64,000 nt of DNA. Origin: an uncultured Tenacibaculum sp. (lineage in GTDB: Bacteria > Bacteroidota > Bacteroidia > Flavobacteriales > Flavobacteriaceae). Below the pieces are notes generated by a model, which was given only the letters and a program-made list of their open reading frames with translations, did not search any database and had not been told where the DNA came from. Below are positions 56,833 to 64,000 of this stretch, piece by piece (the stretch's first letter is position 1; each line of letters opens with the position of its first letter). The position numbers and the translations under genes are program-made. The stretch lies in the NCBI GenBank assembly GCA_937922085.1, contig CAKZVD010000063.1, positions 1-64,000 of the forward strand. Reading direction: 5' to 3'.

Positions 56833-56881
56833 TACTTTTGCTATCGAATAGAAACAAAACTATAAAAATAAATCAAGAATT

Positions 56882-57580
56882 ATGTTAGCAGGACATTTTA
56901 CAACCGCATTAATAGCAAAACAAAAATTTCCGAAAGGAACTCTTTTGTATTTCTTAATTATCTCTCAATTACAGGATTTTTTGTGGTTTTTATTCCATTA
57001 TTTAGGACTTGAACCAACCAATCCTAGTGATGCCTTTAATGCTACTTTAAGTAATATGATGGTAGATATGGTATATAGTCACGATTTACTGCCTCAGTTA
57101 TTTTGGTTATTACTTGTATTTTTAATAGGAAAATTTCTCTTTAAAAGTACTAAAATAGGCTTAGTAAGTCTGGTTTTAGTCTCAAGTCACTTTATTTTAG
57201 ATTTCTTTTCAGGTCATATGCATCACATCTTTGGAGCAGATACTATAGAAGCTGGCCTTGGATTGTATGCTTCTAACCCTTATTTAGCTATTTTTATAGA
57301 AACCTTATTTAGTATTAGTGCTTTATGGTATTTCTTTAGAGAAGAAAATAAAAATGGAATCATTCGAATTACTAAAAATAAAATGGCAATTATTTTTGTT
57401 TTCGCTTATGGAATCGTTTTTATGCTTTTAATTGCCACAAAATCTTTTAGAGAGTTATTCGGTATTCCAGAATTTGACCTAGGGTTTAATACAAATATGC
57501 CTACACTCATTTTCACTTATGGAATAATGCTTTATTGCTTGAATTATTTTGTACCTAAGTTTGAGACGAAAAAAGAATAA
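56882..57580 (+). CDS. Multi-pass membrane protein under HxlR control
   Basis: A 232-residue membrane protein with about six hydrophobic segments. It begins MLAGHFTTALIAKQKFPKG and contains LVSSHFILDFFSGHMHHIFG, a histidine-rich stretch like that of the YdjM/DUF457 'metal-dependent hydrolase' family. Divergent from an HxlR regulator, so it is probably induced by a chemical signal. Its exact role cannot be told. Confidence 0.75.
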   Translation: MLAGHFTTALIAKQKFPKGTLLYFLIISQLQDFLWFLFHYLGLEPTNPSDAFNATLSNMMVDMVYSHDLLPQLFWLLLVFLIGKFLFKSTKIGLVSLVLVSSHFILDFFSGHMHHIFGADTIEAGLGLYASNPYLAIFIETLFSISALWYFFREENKNGIIRITKNKMAIIFVFAYGIVFMLLIATKSFRELFGIPEFDLGFNTNMPTLIFTYGIMLYCLNYFVPKFETKKE

Positions 57581-57615
57581 AAAACACTATTGAGTTCATA
57601 CTTTTTTGTTAGCTG

Positions 57616-57710
57616 GTTCTATAATAAATTTGAGTGTTTTTGTATAGATAATCTAAAGAGAGTATTTCTTTCAACTGTTTGTAAAAATTATCTCTCTTAA
57701 CAAACATTTC
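57616..57710 (-). mobile_element. IS remnant E: short degenerate transposase fragment
   Basis: Read on the minus strand an open frame starting at an ATG near 57710 gives VKRDNFYKQLKEILSLDYLY and ends at a stop near 57614. It is the same part of the transposase as in remnants A and C, but more diverged. No element ends remain. Confidence 0.6.
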
Positions 57711-57810
57711 TCAGCTTTTTTCACTGGATTCAGGGTAAATAAAACAATTTATAATATCTAATTTTGCATTATAAAATTTTTGATTTTTTTATTGGACAAA
57801 CACGCTTAAA

Positions 57811-58977
57811 ATGAAAAAAATGATACAAAAAAGTATAACAGCTATTCTAATTCTTACTGCAATTATAACAGCTTTTGTAGGCTGTAGCGAGAATGATAAT
57901 ACCAACCTTGAACCAAATAAAAATGTAATTAACATTGAAGATGCTAAATTATTTAATTTTCCTTTGTTTGGTATTACACCAATTTCTATAAATATTAAAC
58001 AACCTACTATTGTAGATAATAAAGAGACAGTGTTTGGTGAGATTGATATTGTTATACCAAACTCTGTTTCGTTAAATGAAATTGCTACTTCCCTAACTTC
58101 AGATGAATTGAACTTAAGTAAATTTAATATTTTACCAGGTAATAATACCGCACTAAATTACGAAACACAAAGTCACATACATTCTATTGTAAATGTGCTG
58201 GATGAATCGGAAGAATTATTACATTACACAGTAAACATTGAACAAGAAGTAATACCAACACCACCTACTCTTACAGTCACTGATTTTAAGTTTGAAGCAA
58301 GTAAAAACTCACAATTAACTGAAGATGTTACCATTGAAAAACGAGTTGATGAATTCAATAGTCAAACAATTTATCTATTTGTTCCTACCGGAACAGATTT
58401 TTCAAATTTAACACCAACTGCTACATTTGATGCTGAAAATGTCTTTTACACACAAGATTCCTCTATTTCTACTATAGATGTAAATACACCATATCCTACT
58501 ACAGAAACTAGTTTTGATTTTACTTATCCAAAAAGATTTATTATTGTATTAAGAGATGATGCTAATAATAAAATAAAATGGGTAAATGTATTTGTTGATG
58601 TAAAAAATCCTGTAGAAATAGAAAATACAGATATAACTACGTCAGATATTACTACAACATCAAGTCCGTCATCTTTTCGAGGTATTACTACTTGGAAAAA
58701 TGTAGGAAATCATGTCTTAAGATTTAAATCAGCAACTACTTATGAAGATAAAATGCCTACTTCTAATATAGATTTCATAACGGCAAGAAGGAATTTTACT
58801 TCAATGGGTGTTGAACCAAAGGAAAGTGCTAATATTAATGTAATAGTGATAAAGGATTTACCAGTAGGTGAATACAAATCTACAGCTGTGTTCTATTCAA
58901 AATTTGATAGCCATGATGCCATTGATGATATAGTAAATACTGCTAAACTAAATATTACAACGAACGTAATAAATTAA
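57811..58977 (+). CDS. Lipoprotein with tandem beta-sandwich-like domains
   Basis: A 388-residue lipoprotein (ITAFVGCSENDN, Cys near residue 26). Repeats resembling DUF5018-type domains are visible, such as NSQTIYLFVPTGTDFSNLTP with an earlier related ETVFGEIDIVIPNSVSLNEI, followed by an NVFVDV strand and a C-terminal domain of about 100 residues. Such proteins in Bacteroidota are surface lipoproteins of unknown ligand. It follows remnant E and precedes a terminator. Confidence 0.72.
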   Translation: MKKMIQKSITAILILTAIITAFVGCSENDNTNLEPNKNVINIEDAKLFNFPLFGITPISINIKQPTIVDNKETVFGEIDIVIPNSVSLNEIATSLTSDELNLSKFNILPGNNTALNYETQSHIHSIVNVLDESEELLHYTVNIEQEVIPTPPTLTVTDFKFEASKNSQLTEDVTIEKRVDEFNSQTIYLFVPTGTDFSNLTPTATFDAENVFYTQDSSISTIDVNTPYPTTETSFDFTYPKRFIIVLRDDANNKIKWVNVFVDVKNPVEIENTDITTSDITTTSSPSSFRGITTWKNVGNHVLRFKSATTYEDKMPTSNIDFITARRNFTSMGVEPKESANINVIVIKDLPVGEYKSTAVFYSKFDSHDAIDDIVNTAKLNITTNVIN

Positions 58978-59040
58978 ATTCAAAAGAAATAATTATTAGC
59001 TCCATCTCATGACAATGAGTAAAAGAGTAAAAAATTATAA

Positions 59041-59085
59041 AAAAGCATGACCTCATATTTGGTATGGGCTCATGCTTTTTTTTTA
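59041..59085 (+). terminator. Terminator after the lipoprotein gene
   Basis: AAAAGCATGA and TCATGCTTTT form a hairpin with a long T run, downstream of the 57811 gene. Confidence 0.8.
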
Positions 59086-59218
59086 ATTTCGTGCTAAATC
59101 TTTAACAAAGAGTTTAAACCCTTTGATTCTCTTTAAAATAGAATTAGTATTATACGAAATAATTAACAGTAAATCGTATAATACGTTTTTAAAAAAACAT
59201 ACTCTGAAATTAATATGA

Positions 59219-59389
59219 GCTATTTGTCTACTAGTTAAACTAAAGAAGTATTCGATTTATAATAAAAAAAATAATCAATATCATTCTGAACTATCCAAAG
59301 AATTAATAGAAGTCTTAAAACTTATATTTGATCTATTAAAGAACAGTGAGATGCCAATTTGGAAAGATTTTTTTATTTCTAATAGATAA
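59219..59389 (+). pseudogene. Headless coding fragment
   Basis: Directly after a stop codon is a 56-codon open frame with no start, with convincing protein-like content (SKELIEVLKLIFDLLKNSEM and WKDFFISNR) and a stop at 59387-59389. It looks like the C-terminal end of a lost gene. No family can be named. Confidence 0.4.
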
Positions 59390-59604
59390 TAATGATTACA
59401 TGAACTGTCTCATACCAAGGGTATGAATTATCTATATGAATTTTATTTTTTTCATTTCGAGGCATCCCTCAGGGAATTGAACCTTTGGCTATCGCCCTGC
59501 GATTAAAAACAATTAAAGATAACACTATAAAAAAAATATAACTATCCTACGAGATAGTAATGTTTCTTATATTTATAAGCAAGTTGAATTGACAATTAAA
59601 AAAC

Positions 59605-60177
59605 TTGGAAAAATTACTAAAACATTTACAAACATATATTTTAATATCTGAAAATGAGTTTCAGCAAATAGGAATGTATTTTGAATACTTTGAAGTTAAA
59701 AAGAAACAAAATTTAAATTCCTTTAAAAATATCTCGAATCACAACTTTTTTGTAATTGAAGGATGTTTAAATATGTATTTTATAAACAACAAAGGAGAAA
59801 ATCAATCTATTCAATTCGCTATTGAAAATTGGTGGATTACCGATTTATTAAGTTTATATCACAATAAAGAGAGTTCTTTTTATATTCAAGCTGTAGAGGA
59901 TTGTAAAATAGTATCTATTTCAAAAAAGAATCAAGATAAATTACTAACTAAGTTTCCCAAAATAGAGCGTTATTTCAGGATTATTTATCAAATTGCTTAC
60001 GGAGCTTCATTATATCGAATCAAATTCTTATATGAGGCATCTAAAGCAGAACGTTACTTTCATTTTATAAAACGTCATCCTGAATTTGCACAACGAATTC
60101 CACAATATCTTATAGCATCCTTTCTTGGTTTAACACCTGAATATGTAAGTCAAATTAGAGCTAAGCATATTTCTTAA
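59605..60177 (+). CDS. Crp/Fnr-family transcriptional regulator
   Basis: A 190-residue protein with a cyclic-nucleotide-binding-like domain (about 1-120, NFFVIEGCLNMYFINNKG, ENWWITDLLSLY) and a C-terminal helix-turn-helix (IASFLGLTPEYVSQIRAK). It lacks the Fnr cysteines. The start is TTG at 59605, supported by the family N-terminus. It precedes a carboxymuconolactone-decarboxylase-like gene on the same strand, a pairing common in Bacteroidota, and probably regulates it. Confidence 0.85.
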   Translation: MEKLLKHLQTYILISENEFQQIGMYFEYFEVKKKQNLNSFKNISNHNFFVIEGCLNMYFINNKGENQSIQFAIENWWITDLLSLYHNKESSFYIQAVEDCKIVSISKKNQDKLLTKFPKIERYFRIIYQIAYGASLYRIKFLYEASKAERYFHFIKRHPEFAQRIPQYLIASFLGLTPEYVSQIRAKHIS

Positions 60178-60232
60178 ACAGGTTTAAGAAGATTAGCTTT
60201 TCTTGTATTTACTTTTGTTCTAATTTAAATTT

Positions 60233-60673
60233 ATGATTAAAATGAAACAAAGAGTAAATATTTATCAATCTGAACCTAAAGCATACGAAGGAATGTTTGC
60301 TTTAGAAGAGTTTCTTAAAAATTCACCTTTAAGTAAACAACAAATTTCATTAATTAAAATGCGTGCTTCCCAAATTAATGGTTGTGCTTATTGCATTAAT
60401 ATGCATACTGAAGAGGCTATAAAAGCTGGCGAAACACATCAGCGCTTGCATATGTTAAATGCTTGGAAGGAATCAGATTTGTTTTCAAACAAAGAACAAG
60501 TTCTACTCAAAATTACAGAAGAAGTAACATTAATTAACCAAAACGGCTTAACAGATAAAACATACCAAAATGCTCAGCATTTATTTAATGATCAGACTAT
60601 TATTGCAATCATTATGACAACAACTACAATAAATGCCTGGAACAGAATTGCTATAAGTACAAGAATGAAATAG
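60233..60673 (+). CDS. AhpD-like/carboxymuconolactone decarboxylase-family protein
   Basis: A 146-residue helical protein with the AhpD/CMD motif GCAYCINMHTEEA (CxxC with following His) near residue 53-60 and a helix SLIKMRASQ before it. Members act as peroxidase partners or decarboxylases; the CxxC here suggests a redox role. Paired with a Crp-type regulator 55 bases upstream. MITE-like element D follows. Confidence 0.88.
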   Translation: MIKMKQRVNIYQSEPKAYEGMFALEEFLKNSPLSKQQISLIKMRASQINGCAYCINMHTEEAIKAGETHQRLHMLNAWKESDLFSNKEQVLLKITEEVTLINQNGLTDKTYQNAQHLFNDQTIIAIIMTTTTINAWNRIAISTRMK

Positions 60674-61225
60674 ACAATAAAAGAATAATACCAATAGGTA
60701 ACAATGGTAGCTGTTGCGCAACTAACTTTTTATAGAAATTCAAAAAACATTACAATATCAAAGATCAATAAGCATTGGTTTTAGATAGGTATAAATGTTT
60801 AAATTTGGACAATAATCCTAATTTTCATAGTTGTACAACAGCTACAATGTATAAAAGCAATAACGGTTTGGGGTAAACTTAAACCTTTTGCTTTTAATTA
60901 AGTATCTTGCTTTAGAAGAATAAAACGCATTTAAAACATCATCTTTATAATCCTGAAAACCAGCATTAGTATATAGAGTACTTAATTATACGTACTTGTG
61001 ATAAATATATTAAAGACTTTCCTTTGTACAAAATAAGTTACAAGATCATAATTTAATTCTCAAAAATTGGATTAAACACATTAACAAAAGATCTAAATAA
61101 GTTTAGATAATAGTAGTTTTTACTTTAATATATTAAATAAAAAAGAAGTTTTTTAATAGGCTCATTAACAAGATTTGTAGCACTACTATTTGTATTACTA
61201 TTATTCGTACTAATCTTTGAATAAG
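60674..61225. other. Intergenic region with MITE-like element D
   Basis: About 550 bases. Element D occupies 60707-60842. The rest (60860-61225) has no gene; one short open frame near 61025-61105 (KLQDHNLILKNWIKHINKRS) ends in a stop and may be a decayed coding fragment, too weak to call. Confidence 0.5.
60707..60842 (+). mobile_element. MITE-like element D
   Basis: A non-coding element of about 136 bases, the sister of B. Left end GTAGCTGTTGCGCAACTAAC, right end (reverse) GTAGCTGTTGTACAACTATG. AATG lies on both outer sides as a candidate target duplication. Internal sequence matches B with one gap of about 10 bases. Confidence 0.7.
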
Positions 61226-61732
61226 ATGATTGTGATTAAAAAATCATTTTATAAAGGTTTTACAACAGGATGCATTATTTTAAATACAACAGCTGTAATT
61301 ATTTATAATAAGTTTATTGTGTCACCAAATATATCTTTAAATTAGCTAGAAGTATTCGATTTAAAAGGAAATAATATAGAATTAACTAAATACCAAGGAA
61401 AACCTCTTGTCGTTAATTATTGGGCATCTTGGTACACTCCTTGTCTTAAAGAGTTTCCATACTTCGAAGAAGTAAAGCAACGTTTTGGTAATGACATAAA
61501 ATTTATTATGATTTCTGATGAAACTATAAAAGAAATTACAGACTTCTCAAACTCTAATTCTTATAGTTTTAATTTCTTAAAGAGTTCTAAAAAACTATCT
61601 GAATACTGTCTTAATGAAATTACCGCTTTACCAACTACTTATTTTTACAATGTACAAGGTAATTTAATTATAAAACATACAAGTGATTTGAATGCTGATA
61701 GTCTTTCAGAATTAATTCAAAGAATCAAATAA
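61226..61732 (+). pseudogene. Decayed TlpA-like thioredoxin
   Basis: The track shows only the last 74 codons (61508). The true start is ATG at 61226: an N-terminal membrane segment, then a TAG stop at 61343, then the thioredoxin domain in the same frame with VVNYWASWYTPCLKEFP, and DLNADSLSELIQRIK at the end. Besides the nonsense codon, the first cysteine of the normal WCxxC active site is tyrosine (WYTPC), so the product could not act as a disulfide reductase. A clear pseudogene. Confidence 0.8.
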
Positions 61733-61853
61733 CAAAGGTTAATAGCACATATAATTCATTTCTTCTGTAATTTATCACCCTTTTACTATCTTGGTTTCTT
61801 TATCAAAAAACCTTATAGATTTTAACTTAATGAAATCATTGTACAACATACAA

Positions 61854-62483
61854 ATGAAAAAGTGTTTTTATTTTATATTCATATCCTTTCTAATTATTTT
61901 TAGTTGTAAAAAAGTAGAAAAAGAACCTTCTCCAAATATTTTAAAAACAAACAATTCTGACTCAATTATTAGAATTAATGAGAATAAAAGAATATTATCT
62001 AAAATTATAAATTCATTTAATAAAGCTAAAAAAATTGCAATTACTGAACAATCTACAATTCAAGGTATCATTCAGGGTGAGAAAAAATTAGAAAGCATTA
62101 AGTTTAGTCATTTTAGTTACAGGTTAAAATGTTTAGATGAAGATACTTTTAATGATTTTATTCTTAAAAATAAATTTTCTATAAAAATTAAAGATGATTT
62201 TTATACTCAAAAAAAAATAGTAATCCTCAAAGAACAAGAAATAAAAGAAGTATTTAAAGATTTTATATACATCGGTTGGAAAAAATTTTACAAAAAATTT
62301 GGAGAAGAAACACAAGGTCTACTAAACTTATCTAGAATAGGCTATAATAATAAAAAAAATAAAGCAATGATTTATTATTCAAATCAATCTAATTCAACTA
62401 GTGGTGCAGGTTATATTATAACCTTAGAAAAGATTAATAGTAAATGGAAAATATGCTCATCTACTATGGTCTGGATTTCTTAA
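61854..62483 (+). CDS. Lipoprotein of unknown function
   Basis: The track starts at 61791; ATG at 61854 gives a lipoprotein signal (FISFLIIFSCKKVEK, Cys near residue 18) and 209 residues. The mature part is lysine-rich, with helix-strand alternation and a C-terminal NQSNSTSGAGYIITLEKI followed by WKICSSTMVW. No family recognised. It stands alone in the accessory region. Confidence 0.68.
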   Translation: MKKCFYFIFISFLIIFSCKKVEKEPSPNILKTNNSDSIIRINENKRILSKIINSFNKAKKIAITEQSTIQGIIQGEKKLESIKFSHFSYRLKCLDEDTFNDFILKNKFSIKIKDDFYTQKKIVILKEQEIKEVFKDFIYIGWKKFYKKFGEETQGLLNLSRIGYNNKKNKAMIYYSNQSNSTSGAGYIITLEKINSKWKICSSTMVWIS

Positions 62484-62615
62484 AATGTATTATGTTTAAC
62501 TCAAAAATAGGTGTATTTTAACTAAGTTCTTAATAAGAAAGTTCATTATTTTTAATTCCTTTACTAACCTTAGTAAACAATTAATTGTATACATAAAATT
62601 GAACCTAAATAAATT

Positions 62616-63065
62616 ATGAATAACTTATATAATCAATCCGATGTAAAAGCAATTTTAAAACGGGTTGAAAAGCTTACTCCAAATGCTGAAAGAAAATGGG
62701 GTAAAATGAATGTGTCTCAAATGTTAGCACATTTAAATGCTTTTCTTGAAGTTGGATTGAATATTAATTTCCAAAAAAGAATGTTTATTGGAAGAATTTT
62801 AGGTAGTTTTTTTAGACCCTATTATGTAAATAAAAAACAATTCCCAAAGAATTCACCAACAGGCAAAAATTTTATTTTCAATGATAAAAAAGATTTTGAA
62901 AATGAAAAGAATAAAGCGATACGTCTTATTAAAGAGTTTTATAAAAATGGTCCAGAACAATGTACTAAACAACCTCACCAATTCTTTGGTAATTTAACAC
63001 CTAATGAATGGGCAATTGCACAATGGAAACATTTTGACCATCATTTAAGACAATTTAATTGTTAA
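62616..63065 (+). CDS. DUF1569 (DinB-like) protein
   Basis: A 149-residue helical protein with the DUF1569 pattern: WGKMNVSQMLAHLNAFLEV near the start and ALAQWKHFDHHLRQF-like (here IAQWKHFDHHLRQF) at the end, with the three histidines expected for metal binding in the DinB-like four-helix fold. Function unknown; often stress- or thiol-related. Separate transcription unit. Confidence 0.85.
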   Translation: MNNLYNQSDVKAILKRVEKLTPNAERKWGKMNVSQMLAHLNAFLEVGLNINFQKRMFIGRILGSFFRPYYVNKKQFPKNSPTGKNFIFNDKKDFENEKNKAIRLIKEFYKNGPEQCTKQPHQFFGNLTPNEWAIAQWKHFDHHLRQFNC

Positions 63066-63221
63066 ATTAACTCAAATTGTTCATTCATAAATTCTGTTAA
63101 ATATATAATTTGTCCTTTAAGAGAATAATAAAACATTTATATTTATGTAAGCTATAAACTGAAACGTTAGTGCTTCTCTTCTGCCCTGCCTTTCTTATAT
63201 TAATCTCTACATCTTGTTATT

Positions 63222-64000
63222 ATGAAAAAAAACATAGCAGTCTTAACAATTTTAGCATTACTAGTTAATTTGCTTTGTTATGGACAGAGCACTTACAGTT
63301 ATTCTCAACCTAAAGAACTTGGAGATGAATGGAAAACAGAAAATCTAAAATCACAGAATGTAGACACAACACTTATTTACAAAGCATTTAACCAAATTAA
63401 AAACAGAAAAAATAAAATACACAGTGTTTTATTAATAAAAAATGGTAAACTCATTATTGAGGAATATTTTAAAGAACATTCAGTAAATAAACCTCACGAT
63501 CTTCGTTCTACCACAAAAAGTATAAGGTCTATTTTATTAGGAATTGCAATCGACAAAGGTTTTATTCAAAGTATTAACGACCCAATATCAAAATATCTTA
63601 AAAACCCAGTACCCAAAAAAAATCTTGATAAAAGAAAAAATAGCATTACCATTAAAAACCTCTTAACAATGTCTAGCGGACTTGATTGTAATGATTGGGA
63701 TAAAAAATCAAAAGGACAAGAAGACAGAGTTTATAGAAAAAAAGACTGGCTTCAATACACTCTTAACCTACCAATGATTAATAATCCAGGAGAAGTCTCT
63801 AATTACTGTTCAATGGGCGTAGTTTTAATCGCTGAGATAATAAGTCAAGCTTCAGGAATGACAATTGACAAATTTGCTGAGGAATTTTTATTTAAACCTA
63901 TGGGAATTCATAATATAAATTGGGGACATACTTCGAACAAAGAAATTATACCCTCTGGAAAAAGGTTATATATGACCTCTAGAGACATGGCAAAAATTGG
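63222..64000 (+). CDS. Serine hydrolase of the class C beta-lactamase family, cut by window end
   Basis: Not in the ORF track because it runs off the window. ATG at 63222 opens a signal peptide (AVLTILALLVNLLCYGQ), then a beta-lactamase-like domain with the catalytic STTK near residue 105 and the second motif YCS (SNYCSMG) near residue 195; MTSRDMAKI is the last part seen. It is the same broad family as the 25340 gene but only distantly alike. At least 259 residues. Confidence 0.85.
   Translation, partial: MKKNIAVLTILALLVNLLCYGQSTYSYSQPKELGDEWKTENLKSQNVDTTLIYKAFNQIKNRKNKIHSVLLIKNGKLIIEEYFKEHSVNKPHDLRSTTKSIRSILLGIAIDKGFIQSINDPISKYLKNPVPKKNLDKRKNSITIKNLLTMSSGLDCNDWDKKSKGQEDRVYRKKDWLQYTLNLPMINNPGEVSNYCSMGVVLIAEIISQASGMTIDKFAEEFLFKPMGIHNINWGHTSNKEIIPSGKRLYMTSRDMAKI

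Larger units (their letters stand above)
58978..59604. other. Long intergenic region with terminator and gene fragment
   Basis: About 620 bases. It holds a terminator at 59041, a headless coding fragment at 59219-59389, and an otherwise featureless AT-rich stretch. A GC-richer patch near 59460-59510 (with CATCCCTCAGGGA) is not assignable. Confidence 0.5.

Noticed and set aside
59455-59515. GC-rich patch with CATCCCTCAGGGA as a small RNA or IS end
   Set aside because: No inverted partner or second copy was found in the window.
53494-60853. Integron attC sites, suggested by paired GTTGNNCAAC-type ends between accessory genes
   Set aside because: The ends do not fit the RYYYAAC/GTTRRRY core sites, and the 4-bp flanking duplications and transposase-linked ends fit transposition better.
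1-64000. CRISPR arrays, tRNA and rRNA genes
   Set aside because: No regularly spaced repeats, cloverleaf structures or rRNA-like stretches were recognised by reading.

Overview
The window is about 64 kb of an AT-rich chromosome from a member of the Bacteroidota, most likely a marine Flavobacteriaceae (Tenacibaculum/Polaribacter-like; the genus cannot be fixed from this sequence alone). The signs are secreted proteins with type IX secretion (T9SS) C-terminal sorting domains, a TonB-dependent receptor, many short 'SC' lipoproteins, DUF5777, OB-fold and YceI envelope genes, and promoters of the Bacteroidota type (TTG - N18/19 - TAnnTTTG, seen before lepA and alaS). No rRNA, tRNA, CRISPR array or replication origin was recognised.

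Layout. 0.1-1.5 kb: a membrane zinc peptidase and a small secreted protein. 1.5-9.4 kb: three T9SS-exported proteins on the minus strand, two paralogous reprolysin-type metalloproteases flanking a 1191-residue BNR-propeller/FnIII/discoidin protein; the first protease is shifted out of frame at a G8 tract inside its signal peptide. 9.8-14.9 kb: outer-membrane beta-barrel receptor, CPBP membrane protease and a LytS/LytTR two-component pair. 15-21.4 kb: methylmalonyl-CoA epimerase, a three-gene DUF2589-type operon of unknown function, and a divergent cassette of an unknown 193-residue protein, a multi-pass membrane protein, a NarL-type histidine kinase and a LuxR regulator, with a duplicated leader element between. 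21.6-46 kb: mostly core and envelope genes (rbfA, LolC/E-like permease, dus, AraC regulator, oxidoreductase, YceI/cytochrome operon, lepA, second CPBP protease, PhoD phosphatase, TPM/LemA genes, MerR, CapA, M23 peptidase, alaS).

46-64 kb is an accessory region. Small, mostly plus-strand genes of secreted or lipoprotein type (OmpA-like, WG-repeat, PD40, DUF1569, HxlR and Crp regulators, CMD-family protein) are separated by long non-coding stretches. It contains one intact IS1595-type insertion sequence, three 5' remnants of another transposase, two MITE-like elements with 4-bp target duplications, and several decayed genes: a TlpA-like thioredoxin with a nonsense codon and a lost active-site cysteine, a secreted protein with no usable start codon, and two headless coding fragments. 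All four right-hand element ends lie a few bases before the same GTATAA motif, which is the most notable structural pattern in the window.

The strongest leads are the G8 contingency-like tract in the metalloprotease, the DUF2589 operon with its phage-like insert and neighbouring sensor cassette, and the element/GTATAA junction pattern.
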